From Qingshengfaniella alkalisoli (GTDB lineage Bacteria > Pseudomonadota > Alphaproteobacteria > Rhodobacterales > Rhodobacteraceae), in NCBI RefSeq assembly GCF_007855645.1, contig NZ_CP042263.1, positions 62,001-126,000 on the forward strand: a stretch of DNA of 64,000 bases. The letters are read 5' to 3'. The position numbers and the translations under genes are program-made. Below, piece after piece: positions 26,856 to 37,324 of this stretch. Within the stretch, counting starts at the first letter, position 1. The number at the start of each line of letters is the position of its first letter. Under the pieces are notes generated by a model that did no database searches, had not been told where the DNA came from, and saw only the letters and a list, made by a program, of their open reading frames with translations.

Positions 26856-27330
26856 TACCAGAATCTCTGGCGTGCCGCGCGCGGCGGGTACGGAATATTT
26901 GCCGTTTGGTTAACGAAGGGACGTAACAGTTTTTTGCAGCTATGATAAGATCGGCTGGGCTTTGCCGATGAAAGGTCGAAGCAGATCAACAAGCCGGGAT
27001 GCAAAGACGCGCTTCAGCTTTGGTGGCCAGACTTATTCTGGCGATCGTTTGCAAACTGCCGAAGGAGTAATCGAAATGCCCGTTTTGATCATAAATTTTC
27101 GACTTCTTTGCGATGTACGACAGACAGACCTTCTTGAGGAAGTAGTTTTAAATAATTGATAAAAATACATTTTATAAATTAAAATCCGGAACAGAACATC
27201 GATCTTTCATGCGGGGCAACTTCGAATGCAGAATTTAATCAAATAATTTTCTTGATTCCTGCGCAAATGGTGATTGCATGGGCGGCAGACGGCCTCGCGG
27301 CAGACGGGGTGGAACAGGGAAAGGACGCCG
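26856..27330. other. Non-coding, A+T-rich region upstream of the polyamine-type operon
   Basis: No convincing gene. The stretch 27060-27260 is markedly A+T-rich for this genome and should contain the promoter of the plus-strand ABC operon. Several TATAAT-like hexamers occur (for instance around 27160-27180), so the exact start cannot be chosen by eye. Confidence 0.5.
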
Positions 27331-28398
27331 ATGATCGAGATCGATCGAGTCAGCAAAGTCTTCGGCAGCGGGCCAACGGCTTTCACCGCGCTGGATGACG
27401 TATCAGCGACGATCGGGCGAAGTGAGTTTTTTACACTGCTGGGGCCGTCGGGATGTGGCAAGACGACATTGCTTCGAGCGATCGCCGGGTTTCATCCTCC
27501 CACATCCGGACAGATCCGATTGGACGGCGATGATCTGTCGACCAAGCCACCCTTCGAGCGCCCTGTGAACACGGTTTTTCAGAGCTACGCACTTTTCCCG
27601 CATATGACTGTTGCCCAGAATGTGGCGTTCGGATTGCAGATGCTGAAACGCCCCAGGGCCGAGATCGACCGCACGGTCGCCGAAATGCTGGCGCTCGTGC
27701 AGATGACCGCTATGGCTGATCGGCGAACATCGGAAATTTCCGGGGGTCAGCAGCAGCGTGTGGCCCTGGCGCGTGCGCTGGCCCCACGTCCCAAGGTGTT
27801 GCTTCTGGACGAGCCGCTTTCGGCGCTGGATTTCAAGCTCCGCAAGGAAATGCAGATCGAACTCAAGCGGCTGCAACACGAAACGGGCATCACTTTCATC
27901 TTCGTGACCCATGACCAGGAAGAAGCCCTGACCATGTCGGACCGGATCGCCGTGATGAATGCGGGCAAGATACTTCAGATCGGGGCTCCGCGTGACATCT
28001 ATGACCATCCGGCCGAGCGGTTTGTCGCGGATTTCATCGGGGATACGAACTTCTTCGAGGGAACATTGGGCGATGGTGGCATGGTCGATCTGGGCAATGG
28101 CACGACCATACAGGCTTGCCTGCCGGCAGCGGGTCATGTTGCAAAAGGGGCGGTGACGTTGGCGGTGCGCCCGGAACATGCGCGGCTGACCAGCGAAACC
28201 GACAGTATCGGCCTGAAGGGCGTTCTCGACAACATCGTCTATTTCGGCACAGACACGCATTATCACCTGAAGCTGCCGGCCGGAGAACACTTCATTGTAC
28301 GCCGTCAGAACCATCCGGACCTTCAGGGCATGTATGAAGTGGGTCAGACGCTGGGCATCGTGTTCGAGGCGAATGTCGCCCAGATCCTGAGGGACTGA
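27331..28398 (+). CDS. potA: ABC transporter ATPase, spermidine/putrescine type
   Basis: ATP-binding subunit of a PotABCD-type importer. Walker A is [12 protein letters not shown] (near residue 40), the signature motif is [18 protein letters not shown] and Walker B is [12 protein letters not shown]. The C-terminal TOBE domain (about 270-355) includes [12 protein letters not shown]. The open frame continues upstream, but the ATG at 27331 is the family start ([12 protein letters not shown]) with GGGAAAGGA upstream. It is followed after 4 bases by the first permease gene. Substrate could be a polyamine or a related amine; the symbol reflects family rather than a tested substrate. Confidence 0.88.
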   Translation: MIEIDRVSKVFGSGPTAFTALDDVSATIGRSEFFTLLGPSGCGKTTLLRAIAGFHPPTSGQIRLDGDDLSTKPPFERPVNTVFQSYALFPHMTVAQNVAFGLQMLKRPRAEIDRTVAEMLALVQMTAMADRRTSEISGGQQQRVALARALAPRPKVLLLDEPLSALDFKLRKEMQIELKRLQHETGITFIFVTHDQEEALTMSDRIAVMNAGKILQIGAPRDIYDHPAERFVADFIGDTNFFEGTLGDGGMVDLGNGTTIQACLPAAGHVAKGAVTLAVRPEHARLTSETDSIGLKGVLDNIVYFGTDTHYHLKLPAGEHFIVRRQNHPDLQGMYEVGQTLGIVFEANVAQILRD

Positions 28399-28402
28399 GC
28401 CG

Positions 28403-29347
28403 ATGACCGACGTATCCGCTGAAGCCTCGCCAGAGCCGCGGTCCAAGGCCGCAAGCCTCGATCGCCATGCTGTTCGCAACCGCGCATTGTTGCTGACGCC
28501 GGCGATGCTGGTGCTGATCTGCGCGGCATCCGGCCCGCTGATCTTCGTGGTGATCTATTCGTTCCTGACTGCCGGCGATTACGGCGGTGTGATCTGGCAG
28601 TTCTCGCTCGACGGGTGGACCAGCGTGTTCATCGAGCGCGACATTTTCGATGGCACGCTCAGCATTGCAGATGCGCATTTGTCGATATTCTGGCGATCGG
28701 TGAAACTGTCGCTTCTGACGACGTTGCTGGCCTTTATCTTCGGCTTTCCGACGGCCTATTTCATTGCCACGCGCCCGCGCAAGCAGCGCGATATCTGGAT
28801 GCTGCTGATCATCATTCCCTTCTGGACCAACCTGCTGATCCGAACCTTTGCGATCATGGAGGTCATCCGAAACGAAGGTGTTGTGAACTCTGCACTGATG
28901 GCCATCGGGATCATCGATCAGCCCATCCAGCTTCTGTTCACCGATTTCGCGATCCTGACCGGGATGGTCTATGTCTATCTGCCGCTGATGGTGCTGCCCG
29001 TTTATGCGTCCATGGAACGGTTGGATTTTTCGCTGATCGAGGCGGCCTATGATCTCTATGCCACGCGCTGGCAGGTGCTGCGCCGCATCATCATCCCGGT
29101 GGTGAAGCCGGGGATCATTGCCGGGTCGATCCTCGTCTTCGTGCCTTCGCTTGGTGCCTATGTCACGCCGCGCGTGCTGGGCGGCGGGACGAAGCTGATG
29201 CTGGGCAATCTGATTGAGCTGCAGTTCGGGCAGGGGCGAAACTGGCCCTTGGGCGCGGCGTTGTCGATCACGTTGCTGGCGATCGTGATGGTGGCGCTGA
29301 TCATCTATGTTCGTAAGGCGGGCAAGGAGGACGTCGGACATGGCTAA
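28403..29347 (+). CDS. potB: ABC transporter permease, PotB type
   Basis: Inner-membrane subunit (314 aa) with a hydrophilic N-terminus, a first membrane segment (LLLTPAMLVLICAASGPLIF), a large periplasmic loop, and five further segments. The EAA loop that contacts the ATPase is EAAYDLYATRWQVLRRIIIP near residue 215. It starts 4 bases after the ATPase gene and its stop overlaps the start of the next permease gene, so the three are translated together. Confidence 0.9.
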   Translation: MTDVSAEASPEPRSKAASLDRHAVRNRALLLTPAMLVLICAASGPLIFVVIYSFLTAGDYGGVIWQFSLDGWTSVFIERDIFDGTLSIADAHLSIFWRSVKLSLLTTLLAFIFGFPTAYFIATRPRKQRDIWMLLIIIPFWTNLLIRTFAIMEVIRNEGVVNSALMAIGIIDQPIQLLFTDFAILTGMVYVYLPLMVLPVYASMERLDFSLIEAAYDLYATRWQVLRRIIIPVVKPGIIAGSILVFVPSLGAYVTPRVLGGGTKLMLGNLIELQFGQGRNWPLGAALSITLLAIVMVALIIYVRKAGKEDVGHG

Positions 29348-30140
29348 AGCCTTCGATCTGCGCAAGCAAACCGGCTTCACACCCGTTGCGATGTTATGCT
29401 TCGCGTTGCTCTATATGCCGATCATCCTGCTGGTCGTATATTCGTTCAATGCCGGGTCCGCGATCTCCGACTGGCAGGGGTTTTCCTTCCGCTGGTACGA
29501 GGCCGCATGGCAGAACGAACAGGTGAAAGAGGCGACGGTCCGGTCCCTGATCGTGGCGGGCGCGGCAACGCTGATCGCAACGACAGCGGCCACCTTGGCA
29601 GCATTGGCTACGACGCGCGGCAAGCCCTTCAAAGGGCAGACCGCTGTGTTTGCCCTGATCAACCAGCCTTTGATGGTGCCCGAGATCGTGACGGCCGTTG
29701 CCCTGCTGGTGGTCTTCGCGCTGGTGAAGGTTCAGACTGGTTACACCGGGCTCGGCTACCTGATACTGGCCCATTCCGCTTTCTGCATTCCGTTTGCATT
29801 CATGCCGATCCGGGCCCGCCTTCAGGGGATGGATTTGACGCTGGAGCAGGCGGCGGCTGATCTTTACGCGACACCTTGGCAGGCCTTCCGCTTCGTGACC
29901 TTGCCGCTGTTGTGGCCCGGAGTGCTGGCGGGGGCGATGCTGGCGTTTGTCATTTCGCTCGATGATGTGGTGATCACCGAGTTTGTCAAAACTGCGGGGC
30001 AGGATACGCTGCCCACCTACATGCTCGGGCAGCTTCGGCGTACCGTAACGCCTGAAATAAATGCGATTTCCACGGCGTTGCTGGCGATCTCCGTCCTGCT
30101 GGTCGTGTTCTTCTTCCTGGCAAACAGGCGCAAGACCTGA
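29340..30140 (+). CDS. potC: ABC transporter permease, PotC type
   Basis: Second permease (266 aa) of the importer. It has six membrane segments and an EAA-like loop [21 protein letters not shown] near residue 170. The ATG at 29340 is chosen because GGCAAGGAGG lies 10 bases before it and it gives a start directly ahead of the first membrane helix; the frame is open somewhat further upstream inside potB. The end FLANRRKT is normal for PotC proteins. Confidence 0.9.
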   Translation: MAKAFDLRKQTGFTPVAMLCFALLYMPIILLVVYSFNAGSAISDWQGFSFRWYEAAWQNEQVKEATVRSLIVAGAATLIATTAATLAALATTRGKPFKGQTAVFALINQPLMVPEIVTAVALLVVFALVKVQTGYTGLGYLILAHSAFCIPFAFMPIRARLQGMDLTLEQAAADLYATPWQAFRFVTLPLLWPGVLAGAMLAFVISLDDVVITEFVKTAGQDTLPTYMLGQLRRTVTPEINAISTALLAISVLLVVFFFLANRRKT

Positions 30141-30177
30141 CGCCTCAATACCTGCAATTCATCCAACAGGAGTTTCC

Positions 30178-31203
30178 ATGAAAACATCCATTGCGATCCT
30201 TGCGCTTTCCGGTTTGGCGGCGGCACCCGCGCTGGCCGAAGGCGAACTGAACATTTTCAACTGGGGCAACTACACCTCGCCCCAAATGATCGAGAAGTTC
30301 GAACAGGCCTATGATGTCGACGTCACGGTTACCGATTTCGACAGCAACGACACCGCGCTGGCCAAGATCAAGGCGGGCGGGCATGGCTTTGACATTGTCG
30401 TGCCTTCGGCCACCTATATCCCGATCTGGATCGGCGAGGGGTTGTTGTTGGAATCGCGGCCCGACCAGATGGAAAACTTCGGCAATGTCGATCCACGCTG
30501 GGTCGATGTGGAATTCGATCCTGGCCGTCGCTACACCGTTCCGTGGCAGTGGGGCACTGTGGGTATCACGGTGAACACCGGCGTCTATGACGGCGACATC
30601 AACACTGCCGCGCTGGTCTTTGATCCGCCCGAAGAGCTGAAGGGCAAGATCAACATCATTCCCGAAATGAACGACGTTCTGAAAATGGCGATCCGCTATG
30701 TCGGCGGCGAAGAATGCACCGGCGATCTGGACATCTTGCGAAAAACCCGCGACGTGATGGTCGAGGCGAAGCAAGACTGGCTCTCGATGGATTATGGCAC
30801 GGTCGAGAAGTTCGCACAGGAAGACGTGGCAGCAGGCATCAACTGGAATGGTGCTTCCTATCGCTCGCGCCTTCAGAATGACAAGATTGCCTTCGGTTAT
30901 CCGGTGGAAGGTTATCCGATCTGGATGGATAACGCCGCGATCCTGTCGGACGCGCAGAATGTCGACAATGCGAAGCTGTTCCTGAACTTCATCATGGACC
31001 CGGAAAATGCAGCGATGCTTTCCGAATTCGCCCGCTATGCGAATGGTATCAAGGGGTCCGAGGAGTTCATGCCCGAAGACATGAGAACCGCGCCCGAAGT
31101 CCAGATCCCCGAGGAGTTCGCTGATGCAGGATTTGTCGCGCAGACTTGCCCGCCTGAGGTGAACAAGCTCTACACGCAAATCTGGACCGAACTGCAGAAA
31201 TAG
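30178..31203 (+). CDS. potD: Periplasmic spermidine/putrescine-type binding protein
   Basis: Extracytoplasmic solute receptor of the importer. A signal peptide ([20 protein letters not shown], cut before EGEL) is followed by the conserved [19 protein letters not shown] start and [15 protein letters not shown], as in PotD/PotF proteins. The ATG at 30178 is preceded by AACAGGAG. Length of mature protein (about 320 aa) is normal. It lies 37 bases after potC. The residues that contact polyamine amines cannot be judged without alignment, so another small cationic amine is possible. Confidence 0.9.
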   Translation: MKTSIAILALSGLAAAPALAEGELNIFNWGNYTSPQMIEKFEQAYDVDVTVTDFDSNDTALAKIKAGGHGFDIVVPSATYIPIWIGEGLLLESRPDQMENFGNVDPRWVDVEFDPGRRYTVPWQWGTVGITVNTGVYDGDINTAALVFDPPEELKGKINIIPEMNDVLKMAIRYVGGEECTGDLDILRKTRDVMVEAKQDWLSMDYGTVEKFAQEDVAAGINWNGASYRSRLQNDKIAFGYPVEGYPIWMDNAAILSDAQNVDNAKLFLNFIMDPENAAMLSEFARYANGIKGSEEFMPEDMRTAPEVQIPEEFADAGFVAQTCPPEVNKLYTQIWTELQK

Positions 31204-31232
31204 CCCGATTGCCCAAACGAAACCGAAACCAG

Positions 31233-31254
31233 CGCGCCTCTTTTCCGGGGCGCG
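31233..31254 (+). terminator. GC-rich stem after the binding-protein gene
   Basis: CGCGCC (31233-31238) pairs with GGCGCG (31249-31254) across a 10-base loop and is followed by TTTCCC. It lies 30 bases after the potD stop and 26 before the amidohydrolase start. It is a weak terminator or attenuator that would lower transcription of the downstream gene. Confidence 0.4.
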
Positions 31255-31279
31255 TTTCCCAGATCCTGAAGAGACCCGC

Positions 31280-32938
31280 ATGAACGCAGATATCGTTATC
31301 CTGAACGGCAAACTCGTGACTTTCGACGAGGAAAAGCCGGATGCCCAGGCCATCGCCATAACAGGGAACAAGATCACAGCCGTTGGTGACAATACGACAA
31401 TCCGCGATATGGCTGGTCCGCAGACCAAGGTGATCGATGCGGGTGGCAACACGGTTCTGCCCGGCTTTATCGAGGGGCATGTGCATGTGTTTCAGGGATC
31501 TGTGGAACTTGATCGCCTGAACCTGCATGGTGTTCACGGGTTTGATCGGCTTGCCCAAGCAGTTCGCCGACGGGCAAAAGAGCGTCCCGATGAAGACGTC
31601 ATTCTGGCACATGCGGCTGACTATCACATTCTCGGACCGGGTATGAGCGCGACACGGCAAGATCTGGACAGGATCATCGAGGATCGTGCCTTCGCCATGA
31701 TGGCGTCCGATCATCACACCGCGTGGGCCAACACCAGGGCGCTGGAAATGGCGGGCATCCTGCATGAAGGAGAAGCGCCGGAAGGTTCGGAAATCATCCG
31801 GGATGCCAAGGGAGTCGCGACTGGAATGCTGGTGGAACCCGGCGCTTATGGTTTTGTCACGGCCCTGACCACCTCAGGTGGGCGTGACGCGAAAGGCATC
31901 GTGGATGGGCGCAGTCCGGATGCCACGCCTGCGCAGCGCACGGCGGATATGGATGTGATTGCCAAAGGAATGGAGCATTGCGCGTCTCACGGCATCACGA
32001 CCATGCACAACATGGATGGTAATCTCTACACGCTGGAATTGCTGCAAGGGCTCGATGATCGCGGCGAGCTTTTGTGCCGTACGGAAAGCCCGCTGCATCT
32101 GAAAAACACGGACCCGCTGGACCGCATCGACGATGCGCTGGAATGGCGCAAACGGTTCAATTCGGATCGCGTCTGGTGCAACCGCGTGAAGATGTTCATG
32201 GACGGGGTGATCGAGAGCTACACGGCGCTCATGCTGCAACCCTATCCCGACCGTCCCGACACGTGCGGGGAGGAATTGTTCAGCCCCGAGCATTTTAATG
32301 CCGCTTGTATCCGCGCGGATGGCCATGGCTTCCAGATCGCGGTCCATGCCATCGGGGATCGCGCGGTCAGGCAGACGCTCGACGGATACGAAGCCGCGCA
32401 GAAAGCGAATGGCAGGCGCGACAGCCGGCACCGCGTTGAACATATCGAAGTCATCGATCCGGCAGACCTGCCACGGTTCAAGGAAATCGGTGTCATCGCT
32501 TCAATGCAGCCCGTTCATTCGCCCGCAGCGGGGTTCTTCGGTCCGCCCGAAGATGGCCACATTCTGCGGGAGGACCAACTGCCCTACGCCTTCGCTTGGG
32601 CGAAAGTCCGTGGGGCTGGGGCATTGCTGACATTCTCGACGGACTGGCCTGTCGTGCCGGTGGATGTCATGCCCTCGATCAAGGGGGCCGTCGCGCCCGT
32701 CGACCTGGGACCGGGTTGGGGGCAGAATGCGCAGAGCCTGATGGATACGCTGGCATCCTATACGCGCGATTCTGCTTTCATGGAGTTCAACGAGGATCGC
32801 AAAGGGCGCCTGAAACGAGGTCTGCTCGCCGATATCGTGGTGATGGACAGCGATTTGTTCGCGATGGACCCGGCCGAGTTGGACCACGCCCGCGCCACGA
32901 CCACAATCTGCGACGGTCGGGTGACGTATCAGAGATGA
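31280..32938 (+). CDS. Amidohydrolase family 3 protein (YtcJ-like)
   Basis: Metal-dependent amidohydrolase of 552 aa. The N-terminal strand ILNGKLVTFDEE begins the beta-sandwich. The metal site is GFIEGHVHVFQG (HxH near residue 68). Later ligands are in VHAIGDRAVRQTL (near 358) and HRVEHIEVIDPADL, and the catalytic Asp lies in LLTFSTDWPVVPVD (near 455). The family hydrolyses N-formyl, N-acyl or other amide groups. It lies 76 bases after the polyamine-type importer genes on the same strand, so its substrate may be what that importer brings in, or a derivative of it (inference). Confidence 0.85.
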   Translation: MNADIVILNGKLVTFDEEKPDAQAIAITGNKITAVGDNTTIRDMAGPQTKVIDAGGNTVLPGFIEGHVHVFQGSVELDRLNLHGVHGFDRLAQAVRRRAKERPDEDVILAHAADYHILGPGMSATRQDLDRIIEDRAFAMMASDHHTAWANTRALEMAGILHEGEAPEGSEIIRDAKGVATGMLVEPGAYGFVTALTTSGGRDAKGIVDGRSPDATPAQRTADMDVIAKGMEHCASHGITTMHNMDGNLYTLELLQGLDDRGELLCRTESPLHLKNTDPLDRIDDALEWRKRFNSDRVWCNRVKMFMDGVIESYTALMLQPYPDRPDTCGEELFSPEHFNAACIRADGHGFQIAVHAIGDRAVRQTLDGYEAAQKANGRRDSRHRVEHIEVIDPADLPRFKEIGVIASMQPVHSPAAGFFGPPEDGHILREDQLPYAFAWAKVRGAGALLTFSTDWPVVPVDVMPSIKGAVAPVDLGPGWGQNAQSLMDTLASYTRDSAFMEFNEDRKGRLKRGLLADIVVMDSDLFAMDPAELDHARATTTICDGRVTYQR

Positions 32939-33003
32939 CATAACCCGTATGCTGTCGGTGCTGGCAGTCTTGGCAGCTATTTCAAGGGTTAATCAAGGGT
33001 TGG

Positions 33004-34194
33004 CTAGCCGCCAACGCGTTCCGCGATCGCTATGCCCGCTGCCACCCCGGATGACCACGCCCACTGGAAGTTATAACCGCCGAGCCAACCAGTAACATCT
33101 ACCGCTTCGCCAATTGCGTATAGACCGGGCGCCTTTTGGGCTTCCATCGTCTTTGACGATAGTCCTGCAGTGCTGATACCGCCTGCCGTGACCTCGGCCT
33201 TGGGGTAGCCTTCGGTGCCTGTGGGTTGAAACTCCATCGCGCTGAGCATGTCGCCGATGCGGTATAACTCCGCATCAGGGACGTTGCCGAGCTCGGTGGG
33301 AAGATCGATCCGTTGCGCCAGCGCGTCAGCCAATCGGGTCGGCAGATGGTCTGACAGCGCGGCCTTCAGGTGTGCCCGTGGCATGGCGCGTTTGGCTGCG
33401 AGCAACTTGCTCGCCGCATCTGCGAGGATTGTAAGGGCGACGGTATCACCCTTGGACCAGTAGGACGACACTTGAAGGATCGCGGGGCCGGACAATCCGC
33501 GATGCGTAAACAGCGCCGCCTCTTCGAACGAGACACCATTGACCCGCGCGACGGACGGAAAGGAGACGCCCGAGATTTTCTTGAAGCTTGCATCCTCGTC
33601 GCCCAGTATGAATGGAACAAGGGCAGGTCGGGGCGTTACGATGTCCAAGCCGAACTGTCGCGCAATGTCATAGGCTTTCCCCGTGGCACCCATCTTGGGA
33701 ATGGAGGGTCCGCCGGTCGCCAGAACCAGCTGTGGTGCACAGGCTCCGGCAACATGATACATCCCGTCGCCATGACGAATGTCGCCAATCTGTGTGGACA
33801 GCCGAGTATCGACCCGGCCCTTGTGACATTCCTCCATCAGCATCGCCACAATCTGGCGCGCGGACCCGTCGCAGAATAGCTGGCCGAGTGTCTTTTCGTG
33901 CCATGCGATCCCGTATTGCTCGACGAGGGCGAGAAAGTCCCATTGGGTATAGCGGCTCAGGGCGGATTTGGCAAAATGCGGATTCTCGGACAGGTAGCAT
34001 TGCGGCTCCACGCCCATATTGGTGAAGTTGCAGCGTCCGCCGCCTGAGATCAGGATTTTCTTGCCCGGTTTGTCGGCATGGTCGATCAGCAGCACCCGCG
34101 CACCGGCCTGGCCAGCAACCGCAGCCGCCATCAGGCCAGCACCGCCAGCCCCAAGAATGATCGCATCAAAAGTCATCTGCGGGCTTCTAGCCAT
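33004..34194 (-). CDS. NAD(P)/FAD-dependent oxidoreductase, HI0933/YhiN family
   Basis: Flavoprotein of 396 aa with an N-terminal FAD-binding motif (IILGAGGAGLMAAAVAGQAG), the family-specific KILISGGGRCNFTNM near residue 45, and LVLATGGPSIPKMGATG near 160. The C-terminus has VTAGGISTAGLSSKTMEA and the closing VTGWLGGYNFQWAWSSGVAAG. Members are conserved but their physiological reaction is unsettled. It stands downstream of the LacI regulator gene (40 bases) on the same strand. Confidence 0.88.
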   Translation of the reverse strand: MARSPQMTFDAIILGAGGAGLMAAAVAGQAGARVLLIDHADKPGKKILISGGGRCNFTNMGVEPQCYLSENPHFAKSALSRYTQWDFLALVEQYGIAWHEKTLGQLFCDGSARQIVAMLMEECHKGRVDTRLSTQIGDIRHGDGMYHVAGACAPQLVLATGGPSIPKMGATGKAYDIARQFGLDIVTPRPALVPFILGDEDASFKKISGVSFPSVARVNGVSFEEAALFTHRGLSGPAILQVSSYWSKGDTVALTILADAASKLLAAKRAMPRAHLKAALSDHLPTRLADALAQRIDLPTELGNVPDAELYRIGDMLSAMEFQPTGTEGYPKAEVTAGGISTAGLSSKTMEAQKAPGLYAIGEAVDVTGWLGGYNFQWAWSSGVAAGIAIAERVGG

Positions 34195-34233
34195 TCGGGG
34201 CCTGGGCGAAAAGCGAAACCTTGCGTTCGTAGG

Positions 34234-35286
34234 TCAGGCGGAGTCGCGCGTAATGATCTCGAAGCCAATATCCGTTGAGCGTGGTGGGGCGTCTTTGCCT
34301 TCGAGCCGTGCCAACACGGCTTCTGCCGCAGTCAGACCCAGAGTGGTTCGGTCAACGCGCACGCTGGTCAGGGACGGTTCCAGTTCCGCTGCGGCTTCCT
34401 GGTCTCCGAAACCGATAACGGCGATGTCGTCGGGTACGGTCAGGCCGCGTGCATGGGCCTCGATCAGCACACCTTGCGCCAGAAGGTCCGAACTGCAGAA
34501 GATCAGCCCGTTCCTGAGGTCGTAATTGTCAAGCAGATGCGCCAGTCCTTTGCGTCCCTGTCCAAGGCTTGCCAGGCTTCCATGGTCATACTGCGCGACG
34601 CTACTGCCGGTCAGTTCCTCGAACCTGTCAACGAAAGCAGTTTTGCGGCGATGAGCGCGCTCGTCACCTGCCGAAATCGTGCCGGCTTTCATATATCCGC
34701 GTTCTACTGCGTATTCTGCAACCGCACGCGCGGTGGCGGCGTGCGAAAAGCCGACACACAGATCGATCGGCGTGTCCGTGATGTCCCACACCTCGACCAC
34801 CGGAATTTCAGCGCCGAGCAGCATTTTGCGGGCATGGGCCGAATGGTGAATCCCCGTCAGCAGCACCGCGTCGGGGCGGCGCGACAGGTGGGTGGCGATC
34901 ACGCGTTCCTCGTCCGCCGGGTCGAACCCGGTTTCCGACAGCAATATCTCATAGCCCTCGCTACGCAGTCTTGCGCTGAAGGATTTAAGCATCGAGGAAT
35001 AGACGATGTTGGTCAGCGCGGGCACCAGCGCCGAGATCAGCTTGCTTTTGCGAGAGGCCAGGGCTCCCGCCAACGCGTTGGGAACGAAGCCCGTGACCTC
35101 GATTGCGTCGTGTATGCGCCGCAATGTGTCGGGTGACACTTTGGACGGGTCGCTCAGGGCACGAGACACGGTGACCTGCGACACCCCTGCAATGCGCCCC
35201 ACCGCCGCCATGGTGACGGCCCTGGAGCTGCGAATGCGGGGCAGGGGTGTCTTGCTTTGGTCGGTTCTCGTGTTCATCCGCGCCAT
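34234..35286 (-). CDS. LacI-family transcriptional regulator
   Basis: The DNA-binding helix-turn-helix is VTMAAVGRIAGVSQVTVSRALSDP followed by the hinge helix VPNALAGALASRKS. The rest (about residues 65-350) is the periplasmic-binding-protein-like sensor domain. The longest frame starts at a TTG (35313); the ATG at 35286 leaves a 20-residue arm before the helix-turn-helix, and a further ATG (35277) is also possible. It directly follows the TctA-type permease gene and shares the locus with a sugar-acid dehydratase. Two TGTATGCG-type palindromes near 38453 and 38573 suit a LacI operator with a central CG step, so it probably controls both the transporter and the dehydratase/aldolase genes. Confidence 0.88.
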   Translation of the reverse strand: MARMNTRTDQSKTPLPRIRSSRAVTMAAVGRIAGVSQVTVSRALSDPSKVSPDTLRRIHDAIEVTGFVPNALAGALASRKSKLISALVPALTNIVYSSMLKSFSARLRSEGYEILLSETGFDPADEERVIATHLSRRPDAVLLTGIHHSAHARKMLLGAEIPVVEVWDITDTPIDLCVGFSHAATARAVAEYAVERGYMKAGTISAGDERAHRRKTAFVDRFEELTGSSVAQYDHGSLASLGQGRKGLAHLLDNYDLRNGLIFCSSDLLAQGVLIEAHARGLTVPDDIAVIGFGDQEAAAELEPSLTSVRVDRTTLGLTAAEAVLARLEGKDAPPRSTDIGFEIITRDSA

Positions 35287-35323
35287 GATGGGGGTTTCCC
35301 GATGCGGGAGCAAGCCGGGCGGG

Positions 35324-36823
35324 TCAGGCTCCTTCAGATAGTTTCTTCTTGTTGCGCGCGAGGAATATGGAGCCCGCGACCGACGCCACGATCAGCACCC
35401 ATAGCAGCATCGCGATCCAGCTTTTGGTAAAAAAGATCGAGACGTCACCGAAGGATTCCAGGCTTTTGACGAAATAGACTTCTGCTGCCGGTCCGAGAAT
35501 AAAGCCAATGATGAAGGGCGCGACCTCGATCCCGATCTTGACGGCGAGCCAGCCGAAGATCCCGAAGATCAGCAGCGTCCACACGTCAAACATGATGCCG
35601 TAGTTGATCGTGTAGGCTCCGATCACGCACATCATCAGAATGACAGGGAACAGGATGTGTTTGGGGATTGTGACAACCATCGCGAAATAGCGGATCGCGA
35701 CATACATCATGATGAACATGCCGATATTGGCGATCAGCATCGCGAAGATCATCGCATTCCATGTGTCGGGGTTGTTGCCGATGAACAACGGGCCGACCTG
35801 GATGCCTTGCAGTGTGAATGCACCGATCAGAAGCGCCGTGGTGGAATCGCCCGGAATGCCCAGCGACAACAGCGGGACCAGTGCGCCGCCGGTCAGACCG
35901 TTATTGCCAGCCTCGGACGCGACGATGCCCGATGGCTCGCCCTTGCCGAATTTTTCGGGATGCTTGGAAAAGGTTTTGGCATTGGAATAGGCGAGGATCG
36001 ACGCCGCCGAACCGCCGACACCCGGCAGGATGCCGACGAAGGTGCCGATGCCGGAGGAGCGGAGCAGGTTGACGATCTGGCCCTTGAAGATTCCGAAGGA
36101 AAAGGACGATTTTCCGCCGATCTTGACTTCGTCGCGGGTCTGTCCCTTGGGAACGCCAATCTCGGCTTGTTCCAGGATCGCCGCCAAGCCGAACAGGCCG
36201 ATCAGCACGGGCAGGAGGGAAAAGCCGCCATCCAACCAGTAGGCAAGGCTTTCCGGCACGAGTCGCATCTCGCCGTTGCCGCCATCTGATATGTCGTAGA
36301 TGCCGATCAGGCTGATGAAGATGCCCAGGAAACCGGAAAAGATGCCCATCAGCATATCGCTCGACAGTGCGGCCATGACGGTCAGTGCGAACAGGATGAT
36401 CAGGAACTTCTCGACATAGGAAAACTTGATCGCAAAATTCGCCAGTGCAGGTGCAAAAAGATAGAGGATGAACAGGCTGACCAAACCGCCGACGAAGGAT
36501 GCCGTGATCCCGATCCGCAGGGCTTTTTCACCTTCACCGTTTTGCGCCATCGGGTGTCCATCGAACGTTGTAGTGATGGAGGATGGCGTGCCGGGAATAC
36601 CCAGCAGGATTGCCGGGACAAGGCCGCCGGAAATACCGCCGACATAAAGACCCAGCAGAAGCGCGAGGCCATTTTCCAACCCGAGTGAGTAGGTCAACGG
36701 CAGGCAGACGGCGACGGCCATCGTGGCGGTCATGCCCGGAATGGCACCAAAGATGATGCCGATCAGTGTTCCGCCCAGGACGAGCGCAACGAAGAGCGGC
36801 GAGATGAGTGACAGAAATTCCAT
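35324..36823 (-). CDS. tctA: Tripartite tricarboxylate transporter large permease (TctA)
   Basis: Large membrane subunit (499 aa, about 12 membrane segments) of a TctABC secondary transporter. Family signatures are IIFGAIPGMTATMAVAVCLPLTY near residue 25, LYVGGISGGLVPAILLGIPGTPSS near 60, and the second half motif GILPGVGGSAASILAYSNAK near 260. Transport is driven by ion gradient, with the substrate delivered by the periplasmic TctC protein. The gene follows tctB by 24 bases. Confidence 0.92.
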   Translation of the reverse strand: MEFLSLISPLFVALVLGGTLIGIIFGAIPGMTATMAVAVCLPLTYSLGLENGLALLLGLYVGGISGGLVPAILLGIPGTPSSITTTFDGHPMAQNGEGEKALRIGITASFVGGLVSLFILYLFAPALANFAIKFSYVEKFLIILFALTVMAALSSDMLMGIFSGFLGIFISLIGIYDISDGGNGEMRLVPESLAYWLDGGFSLLPVLIGLFGLAAILEQAEIGVPKGQTRDEVKIGGKSSFSFGIFKGQIVNLLRSSGIGTFVGILPGVGGSAASILAYSNAKTFSKHPEKFGKGEPSGIVASEAGNNGLTGGALVPLLSLGIPGDSTTALLIGAFTLQGIQVGPLFIGNNPDTWNAMIFAMLIANIGMFIMMYVAIRYFAMVVTIPKHILFPVILMMCVIGAYTINYGIMFDVWTLLIFGIFGWLAVKIGIEVAPFIIGFILGPAAEVYFVKSLESFGDVSIFFTKSWIAMLLWVLIVASVAGSIFLARNKKKLSEGA

Positions 36824-36847
36824 TTATGTGCTCCGATTGCCGCCGGA

Positions 36848-37267
36848 TCAGGGCAAGGTGAGAAAGAACAGGTCTGTGAACAGCCACCAGACCAGTGTAG
36901 GCGCGACCAGCGCGACGATCACCAGCGGCAGGACATCCCGGAAAGGCCGGTCATGCATGAACAGCAGGCCCGTCAACAGAACGTAAGGGATCGAACAGAT
37001 CAGGAAGCCCAGCCCGGTATTTGGCCAGATACTCCCGACTGGAACCATTGCGGAGAAGTAGATCAGCGTCAGGCCCAACGCGCCGAAAAACCGCAGCTTG
37101 TCCATCCGGGCGAAGGTATCGCGCCAGAACGTGCCTGCACCCGCGATCTCGTGCCTGCGACGGATGACAATGGCCAGGCCCAGAAGACCGAGCACAATCG
37201 CGATCAGCGTCGGAAAAATAAGATGCGACGTCTCGAAATCGATCGTCACCTTGGTCAGAGAGCCCAT
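36848..37267 (-). CDS. tctB: Tripartite tricarboxylate transporter small permease (TctB)
   Basis: Small membrane protein (139 aa) with four predicted segments: LIFPTLIAIVLGLLGLAIVI, LRFFGALGLTLIYFSAMV, LGFLICSIPYVLLTGLLFM and LVIVALVAPTLVWWLFT. Size and position between the tctC and tctA genes identify it. A terminator-like stem in the gap upstream probably sets its expression below that of tctC. Confidence 0.9.
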   Translation of the reverse strand: MGSLTKVTIDFETSHLIFPTLIAIVLGLLGLAIVIRRRHEIAGAGTFWRDTFARMDKLRFFGALGLTLIYFSAMVPVGSIWPNTGLGFLICSIPYVLLTGLLFMHDRPFRDVLPLVIVALVAPTLVWWLFTDLFFLTLP

Positions 37268-37291
37268 GATCCCTCCCTCGGTTATAGAAAA

Positions 37292-37315
37292 GGCCCGAAC
37301 GCGAAGGTCCGGGCC
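37292..37315 (-). terminator. Intrinsic terminator/attenuator between tctC and tctB
   Basis: Read on the minus strand, GGCCCGGAC pairs with GTTCGGGCC (9 bp, one G-T pair) around a CTTCGC loop, directly followed by TTTTC. It begins 10 bases after the tctC stop. This arrangement lets the binding protein be made in excess over the permeases, a common pattern for such operons. Confidence 0.8.
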
Positions 37316-37324
37316 CGGTCGTGC